From Deltaproteobacteria bacterium (lineage in GTDB: Bacteria > Desulfobacterota > GWC2-55-46 > S146-73), in contig WGFF01000243.1 of assembly GCA_015492355.1 (NCBI GenBank), positions 1 through 16,348 on the forward strand: a stretch of 16,348 bases of DNA, in the 5' to 3' direction. The position numbers and the translations under genes are program-made. A model generated the notes under the pieces. That model made no database searches. It was not told where the DNA came from and saw nothing but the letters and a program-made list of their open reading frames with translations. Within the stretch, counting starts at the first letter, position 1. Each line of letters starts with the position of its first letter. Below, in pieces: positions 13,112 to 16,348 of this stretch.

Positions 13112-14158
13112 ATGGATCTTTCCTATCTAAACGCACGTATAAGGGGCTTGAGGGGAAGGCTCCTCAGGGAGAGAGACTACAATGCCCTTTTGAAGGTACG
13201 GGGGCTGGATGAATGTATGGATTATCTGAGGTCAACGGTGTATGGACCATACATAGAGGTTGCTTCTGTATATGAGACCAGAAAGGATAGTATTGTAACC
13301 ACTGCCCTCAGGAACAATCTCGGGGCGACCCTCTCGGTTGTCTGGGACGAGGCTGATATACCTTCAAGGGAGGCTCTCAGGATGGTCTTTTCCTTCTGGG
13401 AGGTGTACAATCTCAAGACCATCATCAGGGCCATACACAGGGGGGTCAGGAAAGAGGAGATACTCCCCATACTCATACCAGTGGGCACCATGGACTACGG
13501 TGCACTTAAGGAACTCGCACAGTCCAAGAACATACATGATCTGGTACGTCTTCTCGATACATGGACGAGTCCCTACAGTGCACCTGTAAAAGAGGGGCTC
13601 GAATGGTACGAAAGACACAACAGTCTCTTCAGGATAGAGGATGCACTCTATCGTTACGTGTTTGCAGAGGCATCCAGAACTACCATAGGGGACTCATCGA
13701 ACAGGGAGGTTCTGGAGGGGTTTTTTGCCCGCAGGGTGGATACACAGAACATGGTAACCCTTTTTAAGGTTACAGGGGAGGGGCTTTCAGAGGGTGACAG
13801 GGAGGGGCTCTTTATAGAAGGGGGGAGACTGCTTTCGAGGAAGGAGTTTTTAAGGCTCCTTATCCTCCCTGATAGAAAGACCCTTATAAGGGAGCTCATC
13901 CCTGTTATCAAGGACCACGAAACAAGGGATATCCTCTTTACAGCGGATACCGATGAGATAGACCTCCTGGAGGAACGATTCGAGGAACTTACAAGGAAGT
14001 ACCTGAGGAGGGAGTCCCTCAGAGATCCCCTTGGTATAGCGCTCGTTATGGATTACGTGTATGCAAAGGTAAGGGAGGTCAAGAACCTGAGGGTCATAGT
14101 AAGGGGAAAGGTCTTCGGCATACCAGAGGAGGAGATAAGGAGGTTTCTCTTCTTTTAG
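13112..14158 (+). CDS. atpC: A/V-type ATPase subunit C (d-like)
   Basis: Subunit C is the funnel-shaped, mostly helical protein that joins the central shaft to the c-ring. The 348-residue length fits. The N-terminus reads MDLSYLNARIRGLRGRLL, typical of the family (YLNAR then a basic helix), followed by GLDECMDYLRSTVYGPY near 31-47. The segment FSFWEVYNLKTIIRA near 92-106 and the C-terminal YVYAKVREVKNLRVI then GIPEEEIRRFL are also characteristic. No signal peptide or membrane segment is seen, consistent with a soluble protein. There is no Shine-Dalgarno close to the ATG: the upstream bases are a T-run, and AAAGG is over 20 bases away. Initiation may rely on an unstructured leader or on ribosomes coming from atpE. 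Confidence 0.92.
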   Translation: MDLSYLNARIRGLRGRLLRERDYNALLKVRGLDECMDYLRSTVYGPYIEVASVYETRKDSIVTTALRNNLGATLSVVWDEADIPSREALRMVFSFWEVYNLKTIIRAIHRGVRKEEILPILIPVGTMDYGALKELAQSKNIHDLVRLLDTWTSPYSAPVKEGLEWYERHNSLFRIEDALYRYVFAEASRTTIGDSSNREVLEGFFARRVDTQNMVTLFKVTGEGLSEGDREGLFIEGGRLLSRKEFLRLLILPDRKTLIRELIPVIKDHETRDILFTADTDEIDLLEERFEELTRKYLRRESLRDPLGIALVMDYVYAKVREVKNLRVIVRGKVFGIPEEEIRRFLFF

Positions 14159-14160
14159 TC

Positions 14161-14490
14161 ATGGCAGGGATTGTGGTCATAGCAGACCGCACCACCTCGC
14201 TTGGATTCAGGCTTGCGGGTGTGGAGTGCATAGATGTGGAAGGGGACGGGGATATTACAGGGCTTCTTCTGGAACTCGTCTCTGGGGACAGGTATGGGCT
14301 CATAGTGGTGGATGAGAGGTTATTTAACAGGGTGCCAGAGAAGGTGATGAGGAGGATAAAGAAGAAGGGATACCCTGTGGTTGTACCAATAACCATACCC
14401 AGGAGGTGGGTGGAGAAGGAGGTAGTGGAATCCCCCATGGCAAGGCTCATAAAGAGGGCGATAGGATATCAGATAAGGATAAAGAAGTAG
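14161..14490 (+). CDS. atpF: A/V-type ATPase central-shaft subunit F
   Basis: This 109-residue protein is the small shaft subunit that sits beside subunit D. It begins MAGIVVIADRTTSLGFRLAGV, the family signature (GFRLAGV at 15-21). It continues with YGLIVVDERL near 44-53 and ends in a short Rossmann-like domain with VVPITIPRRW near 74-83 and a C-terminal helix. It lies two bases after the atpC stop. AAGGAGGT at 14137-14144 is within the end of atpC, a longish 16 bases upstream of the ATG. The gene starts only 4 bases before the spacer to atpA. Confidence 0.92.
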   Translation: MAGIVVIADRTTSLGFRLAGVECIDVEGDGDITGLLLELVSGDRYGLIVVDERLFNRVPEKVMRRIKKKGYPVVVPITIPRRWVEKEVVESPMARLIKRAIGYQIRIKK

Positions 14491-14494
14491 TGCT

Positions 14495-16276
14495 ATGGAC
14501 CATATCAAGGGGAGGATATACGCCATAGCAGGTCCCACGGTTATGGCTCGTGGCATGTGGGGTGCGAGGATGCACTCTACGTGTCTGGTCGGCAGGGACG
14601 GGCTCCTTGGTGAGATAATCCGAATAGAGGAGGATACCGCCACTGTACAGGTCTACGAGGATACCACAGGACTCTCCATAGACGAGGAGGTGGTAAGCCT
14701 CGGAAGACCCCTTACAGTAAGGCTCGGTCCAGGGCTCCTTACCAATATATTCGACGGCATACAGAGACCCCTCCATCGTATGGACGAGATGGGATACAGT
14801 TTCATAAGAAAGGGGTTAAGGGTAAAGGCGCTGGAAAAGATGAGGAAATGGGACTTCCATCCTGAGAGAAAGAGGGGAGACCGTGTAGGTGGTGGTGATA
14901 TACTCGGTGTGATACCCGATACAGAGAGGGTCGTTCACAGGGTGATGGTTCCACATGGTGTGGATGGTACGATAAGGGAGATAAGAAAGGGTATGGTGGA
15001 TAGCATGGAGCCTGTCTGCATACTCGATGATGGCAGGGAGATATTTCTGTACCATGAATGGCCCGTGAGGACACCGAGACCGTTTAGAAAGAAGCTCCCA
15101 CCCCTTACACCCTTCATAACAGGGCAGAGGGTCTTTGATGTGCTCTTTCCAGTGGCAGAGGGTGGTGCTGCGATAGTGCCCGGTGGTTTTGGTACTGGCA
15201 AGACCATAATAGAGCAGACCATAGCCAAGTTCGGACGTGCGGATATTATAATCTACATAGGCTGTGGCGAGCGCGGGAACGAGATGGCAGAGATACTTAC
15301 CGAGTTCCCGGAGCTCAAGGACCCTGAGACCGGTCTACCCCTCTCCATGAGGACGGTTATAATCGTCAACACATCGAACATGCCCGTTGCTGCCAGGGAG
15401 GCGTCCATATTCACGGGTATAACTGTCGGCGAGTATTTCAGGGATATGGGCTACAGGGTTGCGATTATGGCAGATTCCATATCGAGATGGGCAGAGGCAC
15501 TGAGGGAGATATCCTCAAGGCTCGAGGAGATGCCAGGGGAGGAGGGTTTTCCACCCTACCTTGCCACACGCATAGGTGGTTTCTTTGAGAGGGCAGGAAG
15601 GGTTGAATGCATGGGCTCACCAGGGCGTACAGGGTCGATTACAGTGATAAGTGCGGTCTCTCCACCGGGTGGAGACTTTTCAGAGCCAGTGACACAATCA
15701 GCCCTGAGATTTGCAGGTACCCTCTGGGCTCTCGATACAGACCTTGCCTACAGAAGGCATTTCCCAGCGGTAAACTGGCACAGAAGCTTCAGCCTGTATA
15801 TAAAGGAGCTCGAGGAATGGTACAGGCAGAACATCACATCCGATATGATGGACCTCAGGGAAAGGCTTTTGGCTATTCTCCAGAAGGAGGCAGAACTCAA
15901 GGAGATAGTCCAGATTATAGGGGTCGAGGCGCTCCAGGATACAGACAGACTCACCCTTGAGGTTGCGGATATCATAAGGGACGGGTTCTTAAGACAGAGT
16001 GCCTTCGATGAGAACGATGCCTTCAACACCTTTGAGAAACAGTACCTTATGCTCAAGTCCATACTTCTCTTCATGGACCGTGCCATGGAGGCGCTCAGAA
16101 GGGAGGTATATATCGAGGAGATACTTTCGAGCCCTGTAAGGAGGAGACTCATGGAGATGCATTCCATACCCAGTGAGAGGTTCAGGGAAGATATAAGGGA
16201 CCTTATAGAGGGACTGGAGAGGGGAGACCCCTTTTCAGTAAAAAAGGGACCTTCTTCCTCCAGGGGCGGGAGCTGA
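14495..16276 (+). CDS. atpA: A/V-type ATPase catalytic subunit A
   Basis: This catalytic ATP-hydrolysing/synthesising head subunit has 593 residues, normal for the family. The N-terminal barrel and the extra bulge domain (about 115-200, including KWDFHPE and PHGVDG) mark it as A-type rather than F1-beta. Walker A is GGFGTGKT at 230-237, where archaeal enzymes usually read GPFGSGKT. GCGERGNEM at 257-264 includes the catalytic Glu259, and NTSNMPVAAREASI, DSISRWAEALREISSRLEEM and PGEEGFPPYL follow in order. The C-terminal helical domain is complete. The ATG lies 4 bases after the atpF stop with a weak AAGGAT upstream. Subunits B and D should follow. They are not seen in the remaining 72 bases, which instead carry a repeat. 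Confidence 0.96.
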   Translation: MDHIKGRIYAIAGPTVMARGMWGARMHSTCLVGRDGLLGEIIRIEEDTATVQVYEDTTGLSIDEEVVSLGRPLTVRLGPGLLTNIFDGIQRPLHRMDEMGYSFIRKGLRVKALEKMRKWDFHPERKRGDRVGGGDILGVIPDTERVVHRVMVPHGVDGTIREIRKGMVDSMEPVCILDDGREIFLYHEWPVRTPRPFRKKLPPLTPFITGQRVFDVLFPVAEGGAAIVPGGFGTGKTIIEQTIAKFGRADIIIYIGCGERGNEMAEILTEFPELKDPETGLPLSMRTVIIVNTSNMPVAAREASIFTGITVGEYFRDMGYRVAIMADSISRWAEALREISSRLEEMPGEEGFPPYLATRIGGFFERAGRVECMGSPGRTGSITVISAVSPPGGDFSEPVTQSALRFAGTLWALDTDLAYRRHFPAVNWHRSFSLYIKELEEWYRQNITSDMMDLRERLLAILQKEAELKEIVQIIGVEALQDTDRLTLEVADIIRDGFLRQSAFDENDAFNTFEKQYLMLKSILLFMDRAMEALRREVYIEEILSSPVRRRLMEMHSIPSERFREDIRDLIEGLERGDPFSVKKGPSSSRGGS

Positions 16277-16301
16277 GGTTTTCACGAGGTCTGCCAGGAT
16301 G

Positions 16302-16348
16302 CCCCATTTCCTAGAAGACTTTTAGATTAGAAGTTTTGGGGTAGGGAG
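16302..16348 (-). repeat. Dispersed palindromic repeat, copy 3, cut by the window end
   Basis: Read on the minus strand, this stretch starts CTCCCTACCCCAAAAC and continues through AATCTAAAAGTCTTC to GGAAATGGGG. It agrees with the flank of copy 2 (6441-6487) at about 41 of 46 positions by my count. The next bases downstream, outside the window, should then be the palindrome TGAGGGAAACC and its partner. It separates atpA from whatever follows. Confidence 0.75.

Overview
The window is about 16.3 kb of densely packed bacterial DNA. Every gene I can support is on the + strand. GC is near one half. Arginine is written mostly as AGG/AGA and isoleucine very often as ATA, and the proteins are rich in E, K, R and V. 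That usage, a bacterial A/V-type ATPase and a citramalate synthase suggest a thermophilic or anaerobic bacterium. The glmM-pdxJ-acpS-nnr-tsaE cluster with lysC-cimA nearby recalls, from memory, Desulfobacterota and Nitrospirota genomes. This taxonomic reading is inference, because there is no rRNA in the window.

Layout. Bases 69-4841 hold a housekeeping cluster: glmM (cell-wall amino-sugar precursor), pdxJ (vitamin B6), acpS (acyl-carrier-protein activation), nnr (NAD(P)H repair) and tsaE (tRNA t6A). The last three overlap by a few bases and are probably translationally coupled. Bases 4977-6371 hold a lone dihydrolipoyl dehydrogenase gene. Bases 6613-9540 hold lysC and cimA, the entry steps of the aspartate-family and the citramalate-isoleucine pathways. 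cimA then overlaps a membrane-anchored ComEA-like helix-hairpin-helix gene, which overlaps the first gene of an A/V-type ATPase operon in the order H-I-K-E-C-F-A (9899-16276). Subunits B and D are expected just past the window end. The overlaps cimA>comEA-like>atpH>atpI imply that amino-acid biosynthesis, a DNA-binding-type protein and the rotary ATPase share a transcript.

No gene-free stretch exceeds 300 bases. The two longest gaps (1419-1668 and 6372-6612) and the window end each carry a copy of a dispersed, non-coding repeat. It is about 145-160 bases long, with a long perfect palindrome near one end and conserved flanks. The two complete palindromes differ by one base pair made on both arms, so the pairing is kept.

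Other points of interest are an AcpS in which the Mg-binding Glu is Val, and a strong internal Shine-Dalgarno and ATG in lysC that match the known alpha/beta aspartokinase arrangement. There is also a terminator-like hairpin inside the ATPase operon, a long out-of-frame overlap between atpH and atpI, and a two-helix c-subunit with only part of the Na+-site residues. I found no CRISPR array, transposase, tRNA, rRNA, toxin-antitoxin or phage genes. This is core genome, and the repeat is its most unexplained element.
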